DNA from: Sphingobacterium sp. SYP-B4668
Lineage (GTDB): Bacteria; Bacteroidota; Bacteroidia; Sphingobacteriales; Sphingobacteriaceae
Direction: 5' to 3'
Length of the DNA stretch: 64,000 nucleotides
NCBI RefSeq assembly: GCF_027627455.1
Contig: NZ_CP115483.1
Location: forward strand, 2,170,001 to 2,234,000
A program made the translations under genes and the position numbers. This document shows, piece by piece, positions 1 to 10,080 of this stretch. The notes below the pieces were generated by a model. That model did no database searches. It was not told the DNA's origin and worked only from the letters and a program-made list of their open reading frames with translations. Within the stretch, counting starts at the first letter, position 1. The number at the start of each line of letters is the position of its first letter.

Positions 1-1
1 A

Positions 2-112
2 CGCGTCATCCGCCGCTCCCTGACAAAAGATACCAAGGTATTGCACATGCCTGAACTAGAAGTCGTCACCGCGATACACATTAAAAATATAGCAGATCAA
101 ATAATTTTTTAA
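2..112 (+). CDS. 3' end of a gene upstream of bioB, possibly dethiobiotin synthase (partial)
   Basis: An open frame enters from the left edge and ends at TAA 110-112, giving 36 residues that end in ADQIIF. It stops 15 nt before the bioB start on the same strand, so it is probably the previous gene of a biotin operon. The tail (KVLHMPELEVVTAIHIKNIA) has the spacing of the C-terminal strand and helix of BioD-type ATPases, where a 'P.L..vT...i...A' pattern is common, but the fragment is too short to prove it. Known: bioD often lies next to bioB and bioA in Bacteroidota. Inference: bioD. Any other biotin-pathway gene would also fit. Confidence 0.5.
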   Translation, partial: RVIRRSLTKDTKVLHMPELEVVTAIHIKNIADQIIF

Positions 113-127
113 TCTTAACAGAGAGAC

Positions 128-1120
128 ATGAAAGCGACCATTCGAAACAATTGGACCAAAACAGAAATTCAGGAAATATATGACCTTCCCCTTTTGGAGT
201 TGGTGTATCGTGCAGCCACTATCCATCGGGCGTATCATCGTGCAGACGAAGTGCAGGTATGTACGCTGTTGTCTGTAAAGACAGGCGGTTGTCCTGAAGA
301 TTGTTCATACTGTGGACAGGCTGCCCGTTATCATACCGATATTAAAGTACAAGCGCTCTTACCTACAGAAACTGTTCTTGCACATGCACAAAAGGCGAAG
401 AATAGCGGTTCCACCCGTTTCTGTATGGCGGCTGCTTGGCGGGAGGTGCGGGACAACCGAGATTTTGATAGAATCATAGATATGGTCAAAGGTGTGAACG
501 ACTTAGGTTTGGAGGTCTGCTGTACCTTAGGTATGTTGACCGAGCATCAGGCCAAGAGGTTGCAAGAAGCCGGACTCTATGCATACAACCATAATTTGGA
601 TACCTCTGAGCAATATTACGATGAGATTATCTCCACCCGCACATTCGATAATCGCATTAATACCATCGACAATGTGCGCAAGGCAGGTATTACCGTGTGT
701 TCTGGAGGTATTATTGGATTAGGTGAGACGCATAAGGACCGTATATCGATGCTGCTGACATTGGCCACCATGCCCAAGCATCCCGAGTCGGTCCCGGTCA
801 ATGCGTTGGCAAGGGTTAAAGGCACCCCTTTAGAAAATAATCCAAAGGTAGATATATGGGATATGGTACGGATGATCGCGACGGCACGTATGGTCATGCC
901 TGCGTCTATAGTCAGGCTCAGTGCTGGAAGAATAGAAATGAGTGAGACCGAGCAAGCTTGGTGTTTTATGGCGGGTGCCAATTCTATATTCACCGGCGAA
1001 CGTGAAACCTTGCTGGTGACCCCTAATCCTGGTGTGTCCGAAGATATGGCTATGTTCAAGAACCTAGGATTGAAGCCTATGGCCAAGGATGTAAAGGAGG
1101 AGTCGTGTACAACATACTAA
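128..1120 (+). CDS. bioB: Biotin synthase BioB
   Basis: A radical-SAM enzyme that inserts sulfur into dethiobiotin to make biotin in the cytoplasm. The CxxxCxxC cluster motif is visible as C55, C59 and C62 ([12 protein letters not shown]), which binds the [4Fe-4S] cluster with SAM. The downstream YNHNLDTS stretch and the SAGRIEMS stretch are typical of BioB. Its 330 residues match the family length. The ATG at 128 follows an AGAGAG purine run. The last 16 nt overlap bioA, and the Shine-Dalgarno-like AAGGAGG for bioA lies inside bioB at 1094-1100, so the two genes are probably translationally coupled in a biotin operon that starts upstream of the window. Confidence 0.97.
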   Translation: MKATIRNNWTKTEIQEIYDLPLLELVYRAATIHRAYHRADEVQVCTLLSVKTGGCPEDCSYCGQAARYHTDIKVQALLPTETVLAHAQKAKNSGSTRFCMAAAWREVRDNRDFDRIIDMVKGVNDLGLEVCCTLGMLTEHQAKRLQEAGLYAYNHNLDTSEQYYDEIISTRTFDNRINTIDNVRKAGITVCSGGIIGLGETHKDRISMLLTLATMPKHPESVPVNALARVKGTPLENNPKVDIWDMVRMIATARMVMPASIVRLSAGRIEMSETEQAWCFMAGANSIFTGERETLLVTPNPGVSEDMAMFKNLGLKPMAKDVKEESCTTY

Positions 1121-2376
1121 GGGAGCGGGATAGGGAAGTCAATTGGCATCCCTATACCCAAATGAAAGGCGCCACGGACATTATCCCCATTGTCCGTGGT
1201 CAAGGTGCATATTTGTATGACAATGAAGGAAAGCGCTACATCGATGCTGTTTCTTCATGGTGGGTGACCTTACATGGTCATGCACATCCGCATATCGCCC
1301 AGCGGGTATCTGATCAGTTGCATACCTTGGAGCAAGTAATATTCGCCGGTTTCACCCATGAACCAGCCGTTCAACTCTCTGAAAATTTATTGAAACTACT
1401 ACCTGCGAACCAACAAAAGGTGTTCTACACCGATAATGGGTCTACTGCTGTAGAAGTTGCGCTCAAGATGTGTATACAATACCATGTGAATAGAGGGACG
1501 CCCAAGTCAAAAATATTAGCCTTTCGCAATGCTTATCATGGTGATACTTTTGGTGCCATGTCTGTGAGCGCACGTGGAGCATGGACAGCACCATTTGGAG
1601 ATATGTTATTTGACGTTGTCTTTATAGATACACCGACGGTAGATAATCTGGAATCGTTAATACAAAAAGTTGATCTCCATGCCGATGAGTTGGCTTGCTT
1701 TATATACGAACCACTTATTCAGGGTGCCGCCGGTATGTTGATGCATCACCCCGAAGATTTGAGCCGTCTAATGGCTTATTGTCGTCATAAAGGCGTTTTA
1801 ATGATTCAGGATGAAATCTTTGTAGGCTTTGGGCGCACAGGCAAGCTCTTTGCAGCAGACTATTTGAGCGAATACCCAGATATTATGTGTTTCTCAAAAG
1901 GTCTGACGGGAGGTACTATGCCCCTAGGTGTTACGACCTGTTCGGATGTGGTCTACCAAGCCTTCTACTCGGATGACAAGCGGCAGGCATTATATCACGG
2001 ACATTCCTTTACCGCTAGTCCGTTGGCGTGCGCCGCAGCCCTGGCCAGTATGGAGCTCTTACTTAAAGCTGAAACCACAGCCCGTATAGCTCGCATTGTA
2101 GCGAAGCATCGGGCATTTAAGGAAGAGATAACCAGTTGGCCAAAGGTGAAAGACGTTCGGCAACGAGGCACAATCATCGCTATTGAGTGGAATCATATGG
2201 AAAGTACATCGTACTTCAGCAAATTGGGAGAAGTGTTGTATCCATTTTTTTTGGAAAGGGGCATCCTGCTTCGACCTTTAGGAAACATCATCTATCTGGT
2301 GCCCCCATACTGCATTAGCGATTGCGATTTGGATTACATATATGTGACTATTAAGGAAGCGCTGAAACTGCTGTAA
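1105..2376 (+). CDS. bioA: Adenosylmethionine-8-amino-7-oxononanoate aminotransferase BioA
   Basis: A class III PLP aminotransferase that converts KAPA to DAPA with SAM as amino donor, the step before BioD. Visible marks are the N-terminal WHPYTQM motif (residues 14-20), [13 protein letters not shown], the PLP-binding [13 protein letters not shown] with D236, and the Schiff-base lysine K265 in CFSKGLTGG. The 423-residue length is normal. The start is GTG at 1105, chosen because it follows a strong AAGGAGG (1094-1100) and keeps the conserved N-terminus. It overlaps bioB by 16 nt. Only 6 nt separate its stop from the stop of the convergent acyltransferase gene. Confidence 0.96.
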   Translation: MYNILRERDREVNWHPYTQMKGATDIIPIVRGQGAYLYDNEGKRYIDAVSSWWVTLHGHAHPHIAQRVSDQLHTLEQVIFAGFTHEPAVQLSENLLKLLPANQQKVFYTDNGSTAVEVALKMCIQYHVNRGTPKSKILAFRNAYHGDTFGAMSVSARGAWTAPFGDMLFDVVFIDTPTVDNLESLIQKVDLHADELACFIYEPLIQGAAGMLMHHPEDLSRLMAYCRHKGVLMIQDEIFVGFGRTGKLFAADYLSEYPDIMCFSKGLTGGTMPLGVTTCSDVVYQAFYSDDKRQALYHGHSFTASPLACAAALASMELLLKAETTARIARIVAKHRAFKEEITSWPKVKDVRQRGTIIAIEWNHMESTSYFSKLGEVLYPFFLERGILLRPLGNIIYLVPPYCISDCDLDYIYVTIKEALKLL

Positions 2377-2382
2377 GTCTGT

Positions 2383-3495
2383 CTATCCAAGTTTTTTTCT
2401 CAACCATTTACGGGCGGGTTCGTCATACCATTTTAGGCTGACATACGCTAAAATAATACTACCGACCAAAATTGCTAGCCCATACGGCCATGCTTGTACA
2501 AGAGTCACGCCCTTATTGTTGCTGATCCAGGCTACATAAAAATATACTAAGGGATAATGCACCAGATAGAGCGGATAGGAGATATCACCTAAGAATTTAC
2601 ATATTCGACGCTCTGTCTGGGCTTGTACTACGCCACTGGCACCTAGATAGACAATAATTGGAAAAATAATGATAATACACACCGATTCATATATTCCATT
2701 CATCCAAAGGTGTTCAGCTCCACCGATACGAGGCATATATAGCACAAGAGCAAGTAAGAGGGTGCACCATATGAAGGCATACTTAATACGGGTGGGTTTA
2801 GTCACCCTTGAAAGCAGTAAGCCTGCAAAGAAAGGATACATCATTCGGGTGATACCTATACGCATTTGCTCAGTATTGAGTGTCCAACCGCCACTGACAT
2901 CTCCGTTGGGGCTTGTAATAGCCATATGTGCAAGCGCAATTGCTGAGATCAATACCAATACGCTTAGCGCTGTTTTTGAAAACTTCCTAACCCAAATAGC
3001 ATATAAAATATTAGCAATATATTCAAAGAACAATGACCAACCTACACTATTCAGCGGATGCATTTCTTGCCAACCCCTTATGTCCAATGATAGAGGTATT
3101 GGTAAAATAGTGTAACCGATGAGCATCACCAGTAACATTTTCCAAAGCGGAATGGTATGGATGAGTGGCCAGATAGTCGAATCTGTAAAATAGAATCCAA
3201 TTGCCCCGAGGGTCATCCCCAATATCACCATTGGTTGAAGTCGTTCGATCCGACGTTTAAAGAACGTGCCGACAGTCATTTTAGCCCAACGGTCGTCATA
3301 AGCAAAACCCACCACAAAACCTGATAGCAGAAAGAAAAAATCAACAGCCAAGTAACCATGGTTTACTAAGATATCCAAATGGCTAGTTCCTAATGGTTCG
3401 GTCAAATGGAAGGTTACAACGATTATGGCGGCAACTCCACGTAATCCATCCAATATTGGGTAATGTGGTTTCGCGGAAAGACTATTGTTATTCAT
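2383..3495 (-). CDS. Acyltransferase 3 family membrane protein (OafA/YrhL-like)
   Basis: An integral-membrane acyltransferase that probably acetylates or succinylates a surface polysaccharide or lipid using cytoplasmic acyl-CoA. The N-terminus has the family hallmark ILDGLRGVAA followed by VTFH, giving R19 and the catalytic-type H30, then the FFFLLSGFVVGF segment (residues 53-64). About ten hydrophobic helices follow, and the 370 residues end in a basic tail. No C-terminal SGNH domain is present. It is a lone gene convergent with bioA, so context does not reveal the acceptor. The family call is firm; the substrate is unknown. Confidence 0.9.
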   Translation of the reverse strand: MNNNSLSAKPHYPILDGLRGVAAIIVVTFHLTEPLGTSHLDILVNHGYLAVDFFFLLSGFVVGFAYDDRWAKMTVGTFFKRRIERLQPMVILGMTLGAIGFYFTDSTIWPLIHTIPLWKMLLVMLIGYTILPIPLSLDIRGWQEMHPLNSVGWSLFFEYIANILYAIWVRKFSKTALSVLVLISAIALAHMAITSPNGDVSGGWTLNTEQMRIGITRMMYPFFAGLLLSRVTKPTRIKYAFIWCTLLLALVLYMPRIGGAEHLWMNGIYESVCIIIIFPIIVYLGASGVVQAQTERRICKFLGDISYPLYLVHYPLVYFYVAWISNNKGVTLVQAWPYGLAILVGSIILAYVSLKWYDEPARKWLRKKLG

Positions 3496-3863
3496 CAGCT
3501 TTGTATATAGAATTTAAGGTTTAGAAATAATGGGGTTAAATTAGCTAAACAACTTATCTAAAATCGGTCAAATAGTATCAAAATCCAGACAGATAGTCTC
3601 ATTTTTTCACTATCCATGATACTGCCGCCCATCCAAAAAAAACAACCTTGGCCGCTTACTCGGGGGGGAGGTAAGTGGTAGGTTCTGATTGTTAGTATGA
3701 GCACTCTAAATTGTTCCTGACACGTATTTTTAATTAAATTATGTCCTATTAGCGTCTTCAAAATCCACGATATGCGTTGGTTATGCGCATCATTTTTTCT
3801 AAATTTACCCATTGTAAACAATTGTGTCTTTTGATTATTTGCTTAAAAAAAATATCTACTCAT
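3496..3863. other. Intergenic region between divergent acyltransferase and amidase genes
   Basis: This 368-bp AT-rich stretch separates two divergent genes and should hold both promoters. I see no convincing gene. The open frames in it have codon usage unlike a protein and run through the amidase promoter region. Homopolymer runs are present (for example eight A near 3640 and a G run near 3661-3668). I could not assign a clear -33/-7 pair. Confidence 0.5.
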
Positions 3864-4925
3864 ATGAAAAAAACTAGAATCTTTAAAAACGCAATTGCCT
3901 TAACTGCGGTTGCCCTATTGGGCACAACTAAGAATATAGACGCTTGTACAAGAGTAGTTTATAAAGGACCTAATAACACCATCATCACCGCTAGGAGCAT
4001 GGATTTTACCATACCTATTCCTTCTAATTTATGGTTATTCCCAAGAGGGATGGAGCGTGACGGAAGTACGGGAAAAAATACAGCAAAATGGACTTCCAAA
4101 TATGGCAGTATGGCTACCAGCTCTTGGGATATTGCTGTATCGGACGGTATGAATGAAAAAGGTCTTGTTGCCAATATGCTGTGGCTTGTAAGTTCAAAGT
4201 ATCCTCCATTCTCGAAGGAAGGCAATGGAAAGAAAGGGTTGGCAGTTTCGCTATGGGCGCAATATGCATTGGACAATTTTGCTACAGTAGCTGAGGCTGT
4301 CCAAGAACTGAAGAAAGAGGAATTTGTGATAGTGACGGATTTTATTCCTGGAACAGACAAATTTACAACAGTCCATCTGTCTTTGTCAGATGCTAGCGGT
4401 GATAATGCTATTTTGGAATATATAAATGGAAAGTTGGTAATCCACCACGACCCCTCTTATACCGTGATGACAAACGACCCGGTATTTGAACAACAACTCG
4501 CAATAAACGAATACTGGAAAGGCATACCGGGCAATATCTTTCTTCCCGGTACTAACAGAGCTGCAGATAGATACGTGCGCGCATCCTATTATATTACAGC
4601 TATCCCGCAAACAGATGATACTCGAATTGCCGTAGCTGGTGCCTTCAGTGTTATCAGGCAGTGCTCTGTTCCTTACGGTATTTCTACCGAAGGTTTCCCA
4701 AATCTGTCTACCACACGTTGGAGAGCAGTCTCTGACCAGAAAAATCTCGTGTATTATTTCGAAGATGCCCTTAGCCCGAATGCGATTTGGGTGGATTTGA
4801 AAAAACTAGATTTCAGTAAAACCGCCAAGGTGAAAAAACTGGCATTGGATAAAAATCAAATTTATGCAGGAGAAACGTCTAGTCAATTTGTAGACACAAA
4901 GCCCTTTGTTTTTCAGGGGATTTAG
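3864..4925 (+). CDS. Choloylglycine hydrolase / penicillin V acylase family amidase
   Basis: A secreted linear-amide C-N hydrolase of the Ntn-hydrolase fold. Members hydrolyse bile-salt amides, penicillin V or N-acyl homoserine lactones. The start at 3864 was chosen because it gives a normal signal peptide (MKKTR, then a hydrophobic core), cleaved before C28 in DACTRVVYKG. That Cys then becomes the N-terminal nucleophile. The RSMDF motif supplies the conserved Arg and Asp, and NEKGLVANMLWL and MTNDPVFEQQLA match the conserved Asn regions. The 353 residues fit the family. It stands alone, followed by a strong terminator, and faces a sigma/anti-sigma-controlled SusCD locus. Substrate is not predictable from sequence. 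Confidence 0.9.
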   Translation: MKKTRIFKNAIALTAVALLGTTKNIDACTRVVYKGPNNTIITARSMDFTIPIPSNLWLFPRGMERDGSTGKNTAKWTSKYGSMATSSWDIAVSDGMNEKGLVANMLWLVSSKYPPFSKEGNGKKGLAVSLWAQYALDNFATVAEAVQELKKEEFVIVTDFIPGTDKFTTVHLSLSDASGDNAILEYINGKLVIHHDPSYTVMTNDPVFEQQLAINEYWKGIPGNIFLPGTNRAADRYVRASYYITAIPQTDDTRIAVAGAFSVIRQCSVPYGISTEGFPNLSTTRWRAVSDQKNLVYYFEDALSPNAIWVDLKKLDFSKTAKVKKLALDKNQIYAGETSSQFVDTKPFVFQGI

Positions 4926-4961
4926 AACTTAACAATATACAATATCAAAGTAATAGCGTTG

Positions 4962-4990
4962 AACCCGACTCACAAGGAGTCGGGTTTTTA
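4962..4990 (+). terminator. Intrinsic terminator after the amidase gene
   Basis: A 10-bp perfect stem (AACCCGACTC, 4962-4971, with GAGTCGGGTT, 4977-4986) has a 5-nt loop and is followed by a T-run. It lies 36 nt after the amidase stop and before the convergent SusD gene. Confidence 0.9.
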
Positions 4991-5131
4991 TTTATAGCAA
5001 ATATTTTTTCTGACATTAACATGTACATCTCAGGAAGCATTTTAGATAGAGATGCAGAAATAACTAAGCCACAACTGCCTAGTAATTTCAACAAGATTCT
5101 CCCTTTGAGAACGCCCACTTTTTTATTAGAC

Positions 5132-6511
5132 TTAGTAGCCTTTGTTTTGGCTCAGATAGATATTTCTAGCTAATTCTGTAGCGTTGAAAGGTAGATATAG
5201 CCGTGTAGCATCTTTTCCTTTTGTGTTCAAGAAAGCAAGGGCTTTATCAAAGCGTTTCATATCTTGCCATCTTCTTCCTTCCCCCACAAACTCTCTACGG
5301 CGTTCTGCTTCGATCTCCTTAATAAATTGCGTTGCGTCGGCAAAGTCACTGTTCGTTTTTTGACTACTACCTCTAGCTTTACGGAGTTCGTTATAGCGAC
5401 TTACTACGACCTGACCTTGTCTTGCAGAAGCTTCGGCCGAGATTAGATACGCTTCGCCAATGCGGACAAGAGGATATACGATAAATGCGTTAGATGAAGG
5501 TTGCAGCGTATCTGTTGAAAATTTTAGTAAGTATGTTACTTGCTCTCCAATTGTATTGTTATGCCTTTTTAGAAGCAATGAAGCTCTGATGTCCGAACTT
5601 TCATAGGATTGTGCCAATGCAGGATCTATCCAAGTAAGCCCCATGCTAGCTCCACGAAATGGCGGCGGCGGAGAGTACATCGTGTACAAACCTCCTCGCT
5701 CATAACTATTGATAGGCTCTGACAGTCTCCATAGCATTTCCGAGCTCTTGCCATTATAGCGGTAAACCTCTCCAAAATCGCTATCTTCCAACTTGTTTTT
5801 ACCACTTTTAATGACCTCTTCCGACAATTCGAAAGCCTCTTTGTTTTTGCCAAGATGTAGGTAGGCTCGCGCCAAAAGCAATTGTGCTGTAGGTTTACTC
5901 ACATAATCTGCTGATTTGAATGCTTCCAAAAGAGGGATAGCTTCTGTTAGATCATTCGTGATTTGTTGGTACACTTCCTCTTCACTGTTCTTATCCCTCC
6001 GGATGACGTTAATGTCCGTTTCTAGGTCAAGAGTCAGGATTACACCACCATAAGATTCTACAAGACGATAATAGTTATATGCTCGAATAGTTAGCGCCTC
6101 GCCAAGTATTCCGCTCATGTTAGGTATCCTCTTATTTTTGATGTAATTTATAATAAAATTTGCGTTCCCGATGGCCGTATAAGCGCTATTATATAACCTG
6201 CCGTTGCCAAATCCATCTTCTACATTCGGACTGCAATCATCGTAAGAGCGTGGGTTATATTGAGTAGGGGTAGAACCCTGTAGCGACACCACATCATCAC
6301 TGTATACATCCCATACCGGGAATGGTTGATAATAGATTGCACTTGGTTTATAAGCCCCTCGAAGTAGGAGCGGGATATCTCCCGGTTGTACCTTGTCCAA
6401 AGCTACCGAAGTATCGGGAGTCGGCTTGTCCAATGATTTGTTACAAGAGAAAAGAGCCGCCGCCAGGACGATAACTGCAAATAGTCTTTGTAGTGTATAT
6501 ATTGTTTTCAT
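5132..6511 (-). CDS. SusD/RagB-family surface lipoprotein (pair 0)
   Basis: An outer-membrane nutrient-binding lipoprotein that forms the lid of the SusC channel encoded directly upstream. The signal peptide ends in a lipobox (AALFSC, C23). The body shows SusD-type TPR helices (YNYYRLVESYGGVILTLD) and the conserved C-terminal EAERRREFVGEGRRWQDMKRF stretch. Its 459 residues are within range. It lies 19 nt after the SusC stop on the same strand and is the last gene of the sigma-anti-sigma-susC-susD set. The ligand is unknown; the nearby secreted amidase is the only contextual hint. Confidence 0.93.
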   Translation of the reverse strand: MKTIYTLQRLFAVIVLAAALFSCNKSLDKPTPDTSVALDKVQPGDIPLLLRGAYKPSAIYYQPFPVWDVYSDDVVSLQGSTPTQYNPRSYDDCSPNVEDGFGNGRLYNSAYTAIGNANFIINYIKNKRIPNMSGILGEALTIRAYNYYRLVESYGGVILTLDLETDINVIRRDKNSEEEVYQQITNDLTEAIPLLEAFKSADYVSKPTAQLLLARAYLHLGKNKEAFELSEEVIKSGKNKLEDSDFGEVYRYNGKSSEMLWRLSEPINSYERGGLYTMYSPPPPFRGASMGLTWIDPALAQSYESSDIRASLLLKRHNNTIGEQVTYLLKFSTDTLQPSSNAFIVYPLVRIGEAYLISAEASARQGQVVVSRYNELRKARGSSQKTNSDFADATQFIKEIEAERRREFVGEGRRWQDMKRFDKALAFLNTKGKDATRLYLPFNATELARNIYLSQNKGY

Positions 6512-6530
6512 GTATGCTCGAATTGAAGTA

Positions 6531-9500
6531 TTAAAAAGTTATGTCAAAACCGATTGAATAGACGCGAGGTAGTGGGGCTATCGCTTGTTGCCACCCACTT
6601 CCCTGTGCTTGTTCCGGATCATTGGAATTAAGGGCCTTGTCCTTCAGTATAAATAGATTCTGACCAGCTAAGTACAATCTGCAAGTAGAGAATCCGATAT
6701 TTTTAAGTCTTTCTGAAGCCAGGTCGTAACCCACTGTCAGGTTTTTAAGCCTTAGGAATGAAGCATTGTATAAGTACAAGGTAGACACACGTGTATTCCA
6801 ATCAGTGGTCATACCAGCCCCGTGCGGCCCCATTACAGCTCTAGGATATCTCGAGTCCGATTCAGGCGAAGTCCATCTATCTAGTACCCAGTCCGGTTTG
6901 TTGACCATAATACCAACATAATCATCAAAGCCGTATTGGCGAGCATCCTGTTCGCTGAAATTGTACACCTTACTGCCTACAGAAAACACGAATAAACCCG
7001 ATAAGGATATTTTTTTATAAGAGACATTTCCGTGAAAGCCCCCCGACATTTTCGGTTGCGCTGTGGAGACATAGACCATATCTGCCTGATTGATGATACC
7101 GTCTTTATTGATATCTTCATAGATAACATCACCCGTTTGTGAATCTACACCAAGTGCATTATACATCTGTAGCAAACCTACAGGTCGACCAACCTGTATA
7201 AAACCTCTAGGTCCGCCAGGAGCGTAACCTCCATAACCGATGATGTTATCCCGTAATTCAGTAACCTTGTTTCGGTTGATATTCAAATCCGTACCCACAC
7301 GCCATTTCCAATCCGAAGTCTGCTGCGATGAGTTTCCAAAGGATACTGAAAGGTCCAATCCTTTGTTAAGCATTCCTCCTAAATTAGCCTTTTGCGAAAT
7401 GAATCCTCCACTCGACATCGGAATCTGTATACTAGTGATGAGGTCATCCGTTCTTTTTACATAGTATTCTGCTGTCAATTGAATACGATCCTTCCAAAAC
7501 GTACCTTCCACTCCGAAGTCATATTGTTTGGTTCGCTCCCATTGTAAATCTGGATTTCCAAGTGTTGTGCTCAACTGCAGTGCAGGTTCATTGAGATAAG
7601 TTTGTGTACCTGCTAGGCTGTATACATCAAAGAGGCCTAATGGTCTAATATTTCCGGTGATACCGTAGCTAGTCCTTACCTTTAGAAAATCTACCCAAGA
7701 CTGATTTTGGATAAACTGTTCTTTGCTCAAGATATAGCCACCTGATATCGCGGGAAACCATGCATAACGGAAGTTTTTTAGCTTACTGGAGCCATCATGC
7801 CTTAAAGATGCACTCAACAGGTATCGACCATCCCAGCTTAAATTGGTGCGCATGAAGTATGAAGAAGAATTTTCAAGATACTCTCGATTTAAATAAGCAT
7901 AATTGTTGTTGTACGTGGAGGCATTGCCGGGCGACCAAAGACTTTCACTCAATGGAAATCCCTCTAGACTATATCCGCTGGTAGCATAACTGTTTTCCAT
8001 ATATTCCTGCCCCAATACCACATCTCCATTCAGTAAGCTATGATTTATTGAATAAGTCAATAGATTATTAAAAGTATATCGGATTCCTTTGTTCTGTCTC
8101 ACTGTATAGCTCCCTGCACTGTATTGTCCTTCGTATGAAAATGGAGTGTAAAAAGCATTGTCTTCAATATTACTCTGCGAAGCCGCTAGACTGGTTCGAA
8201 AAGATAGATTCTTCGACAAGCGTGCATTGGCCGAAAAATTACCTACATAATTCCATGTGGAGACATGAGGCCGATAACCGTCCCTTGCCGCCAGTGGATG
8301 ACTTTGGGCACCAAACCAATAGCCATATGTGCCATCGTCATTTTTTTTGACCTCCAGTGGTGTGTCAGGTCTGGCCTGAAGCGTTGCAAACATGTCACTA
8401 TAGATATCCTTCGACACTGCATTAGATATTTGTATATTCGCTTGGAGATCTAGCCAAGGGTATAGCTGTTGTATGAGTGAGAGTTTTCCGCTCGTGCGAC
8501 CAAAGCGCCCTTTTCCGATGGAATTATCTTCACCGAATTTTCCAAACGAAACATAGTAACCACTTTTTGCATTACCACCACTTACACTAGCTTGCAGATT
8601 GTAAGTGCCTGCATGATTAGGCGAAAGTAAATCCACCCAGTTATGGTTATTATCCATCATTGTTAGGCTATTGATCTGTCCTTTCAACTGTCCATTTTCC
8701 ACGTTTAAGTTGGCGATTTGTTCGGGACTCAATCCCCCTGCTGCAATAATGTTTTGGATATCATTGATGCGGTTTTGTCGCGCCTCGTTGAACATCGATT
8801 GATACTGTAGGCTATTTAAAGGCTTGTAACCAAAATGAGTCTTAGTCACTCCATAGTAACTGTTGAGAGAGATTGTAGGCTTGCTATTTAATTGTCCTTT
8901 CTTGGTCGTTATCAAGATAACGCCTTGCGCACCACGAGCCCCATAGATTGCCGAAGATGCTGCATCCTTCAAGACTTCTACTGATGCAATGTCTTGAGGG
9001 TTGAGATTGGATAGACTGAAGTTTGCATTTGTGGAGGTTGCGGACATTGGATTACCGATCGCATCAATCACCAATCCATCCACCACAATAAGAGGATTCG
9101 CGCCTGTACCACCTATGCTTCCTTGCGTTGTCTGGACCCCGCGTACCACAAAATTTGGCATTTCGCCAGGAGTAGAGCTTGTATTTTGCACCTGTAGACC
9201 TGCAATACGTCCCTGTAATGCGCCTATTGGGTTACTTACGATATTCTCTTCTGGTTTGAGGTTTGTAACCCGTCCCACCGAACCTGTTACCTCACTACGT
9301 TTGCGTGTGCCATATCCGATAGTAATAGCTTCATCCATTATCGTTGTAGATTGCCTCAGGACAATACGGTTGTTGCTTTGCACATTAACCGTTACTTCTC
9401 TTGCTTCAAATCCCAACATGCTCACGAGTAGCGTTAACATATCTTTTTCGGCAGTAATCTGAAATCTTCCCTGTTGGTCGGTTTTCGTTATTATTTCTAA

Positions 9501-9932
9501 TCCCTTTACACGGACGGTAGCTCCAATCAAAGCATTCCCAATAGTATCCACTACTGTTCCAGTGATTGTGGATTGTACGAGTTCTGGCTTTTCATTTTTT
9601 TGAAGTTTTGTGAGTATGATTTCCTGCCCCTCTACAAGAAAGGCCAAACCTCTGGGTTCTAATATATGAGATAGCGCTTTGGGTAGTGATTCATTTTTAA
9701 TATCCACTCTGAAAGGGGGAATGTTTTCGAGGAGCGCCGTATTGTACACCACGCGGTATCCCGTTTGCTGCTGTACAGCGACGAAAAATTGCTTAAGGTT
9801 GATGCGTTCTTTTTTTAGACTAAATTGTTGCCCCATGCTATGAGCACTGATCTGGCATAGGAAAACAGTGAGGAGTAAGGTAATCGTTTTCAATATCCTG
9901 GAAAAAATTAGTGTACGTAAATTTTTATACAT
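6531..9932 (-). CDS. SusC/RagA-family TonB-dependent transporter with STN signalling domain
   Basis: An outer-membrane beta-barrel importer energised by TonB. After a signal peptide (ending near ISAHS) come an STN/secretin-TonB domain (about residues 45-110), a carboxypeptidase-regulatory-like domain (about 120-195), a TonB-box-like segment at DEAITIGYGT, a plug with SNPIGALQGRIAGLQVQ and VLKDAASSAIYGARGAQGVI, and the barrel ending in IGFDITF. At 1133 residues it is longer than the other two SusC proteins here because only this one has the STN domain. STN domains signal to FecR-type anti-sigma factors, and a FecR/sigma pair lies directly upstream. Inference: substrate binding induces this locus. 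Confidence 0.95.
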   Translation of the reverse strand: MYKNLRTLIFSRILKTITLLLTVFLCQISAHSMGQQFSLKKERINLKQFFVAVQQQTGYRVVYNTALLENIPPFRVDIKNESLPKALSHILEPRGLAFLVEGQEIILTKLQKNEKPELVQSTITGTVVDTIGNALIGATVRVKGLEIITKTDQQGRFQITAEKDMLTLLVSMLGFEAREVTVNVQSNNRIVLRQSTTIMDEAITIGYGTRKRSEVTGSVGRVTNLKPEENIVSNPIGALQGRIAGLQVQNTSSTPGEMPNFVVRGVQTTQGSIGGTGANPLIVVDGLVIDAIGNPMSATSTNANFSLSNLNPQDIASVEVLKDAASSAIYGARGAQGVILITTKKGQLNSKPTISLNSYYGVTKTHFGYKPLNSLQYQSMFNEARQNRINDIQNIIAAGGLSPEQIANLNVENGQLKGQINSLTMMDNNHNWVDLLSPNHAGTYNLQASVSGGNAKSGYYVSFGKFGEDNSIGKGRFGRTSGKLSLIQQLYPWLDLQANIQISNAVSKDIYSDMFATLQARPDTPLEVKKNDDGTYGYWFGAQSHPLAARDGYRPHVSTWNYVGNFSANARLSKNLSFRTSLAASQSNIEDNAFYTPFSYEGQYSAGSYTVRQNKGIRYTFNNLLTYSINHSLLNGDVVLGQEYMENSYATSGYSLEGFPLSESLWSPGNASTYNNNYAYLNREYLENSSSYFMRTNLSWDGRYLLSASLRHDGSSKLKNFRYAWFPAISGGYILSKEQFIQNQSWVDFLKVRTSYGITGNIRPLGLFDVYSLAGTQTYLNEPALQLSTTLGNPDLQWERTKQYDFGVEGTFWKDRIQLTAEYYVKRTDDLITSIQIPMSSGGFISQKANLGGMLNKGLDLSVSFGNSSQQTSDWKWRVGTDLNINRNKVTELRDNIIGYGGYAPGGPRGFIQVGRPVGLLQMYNALGVDSQTGDVIYEDINKDGIINQADMVYVSTAQPKMSGGFHGNVSYKKISLSGLFVFSVGSKVYNFSEQDARQYGFDDYVGIMVNKPDWVLDRWTSPESDSRYPRAVMGPHGAGMTTDWNTRVSTLYLYNASFLRLKNLTVGYDLASERLKNIGFSTCRLYLAGQNLFILKDKALNSNDPEQAQGSGWQQAIAPLPRVYSIGFDITF

Positions 9933-10080
9933 TTGTTGTATGTTTTGATGGATAGTGCGATGACAATGTTTTGGACGACATCATCGCCTATATACCCGTG
10001 AATGATTAATAAATAGGTTTATCGGAACACCATGTCGGGAGTGTTTGCAGCACTTCCGACTACATGTGGATCCGTTTAGG

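Noticed and set aside
616..1086. Long minus-strand frame inside bioB
   Set aside because: A shadow of the bioB coding frame; BioB motifs on the plus strand are unambiguous.
3558..3821. 87-codon minus-strand frame upstream of the amidase gene
   Set aside because: No ribosome-binding site, odd composition, and it covers the likely promoter region of a divergent gene pair.
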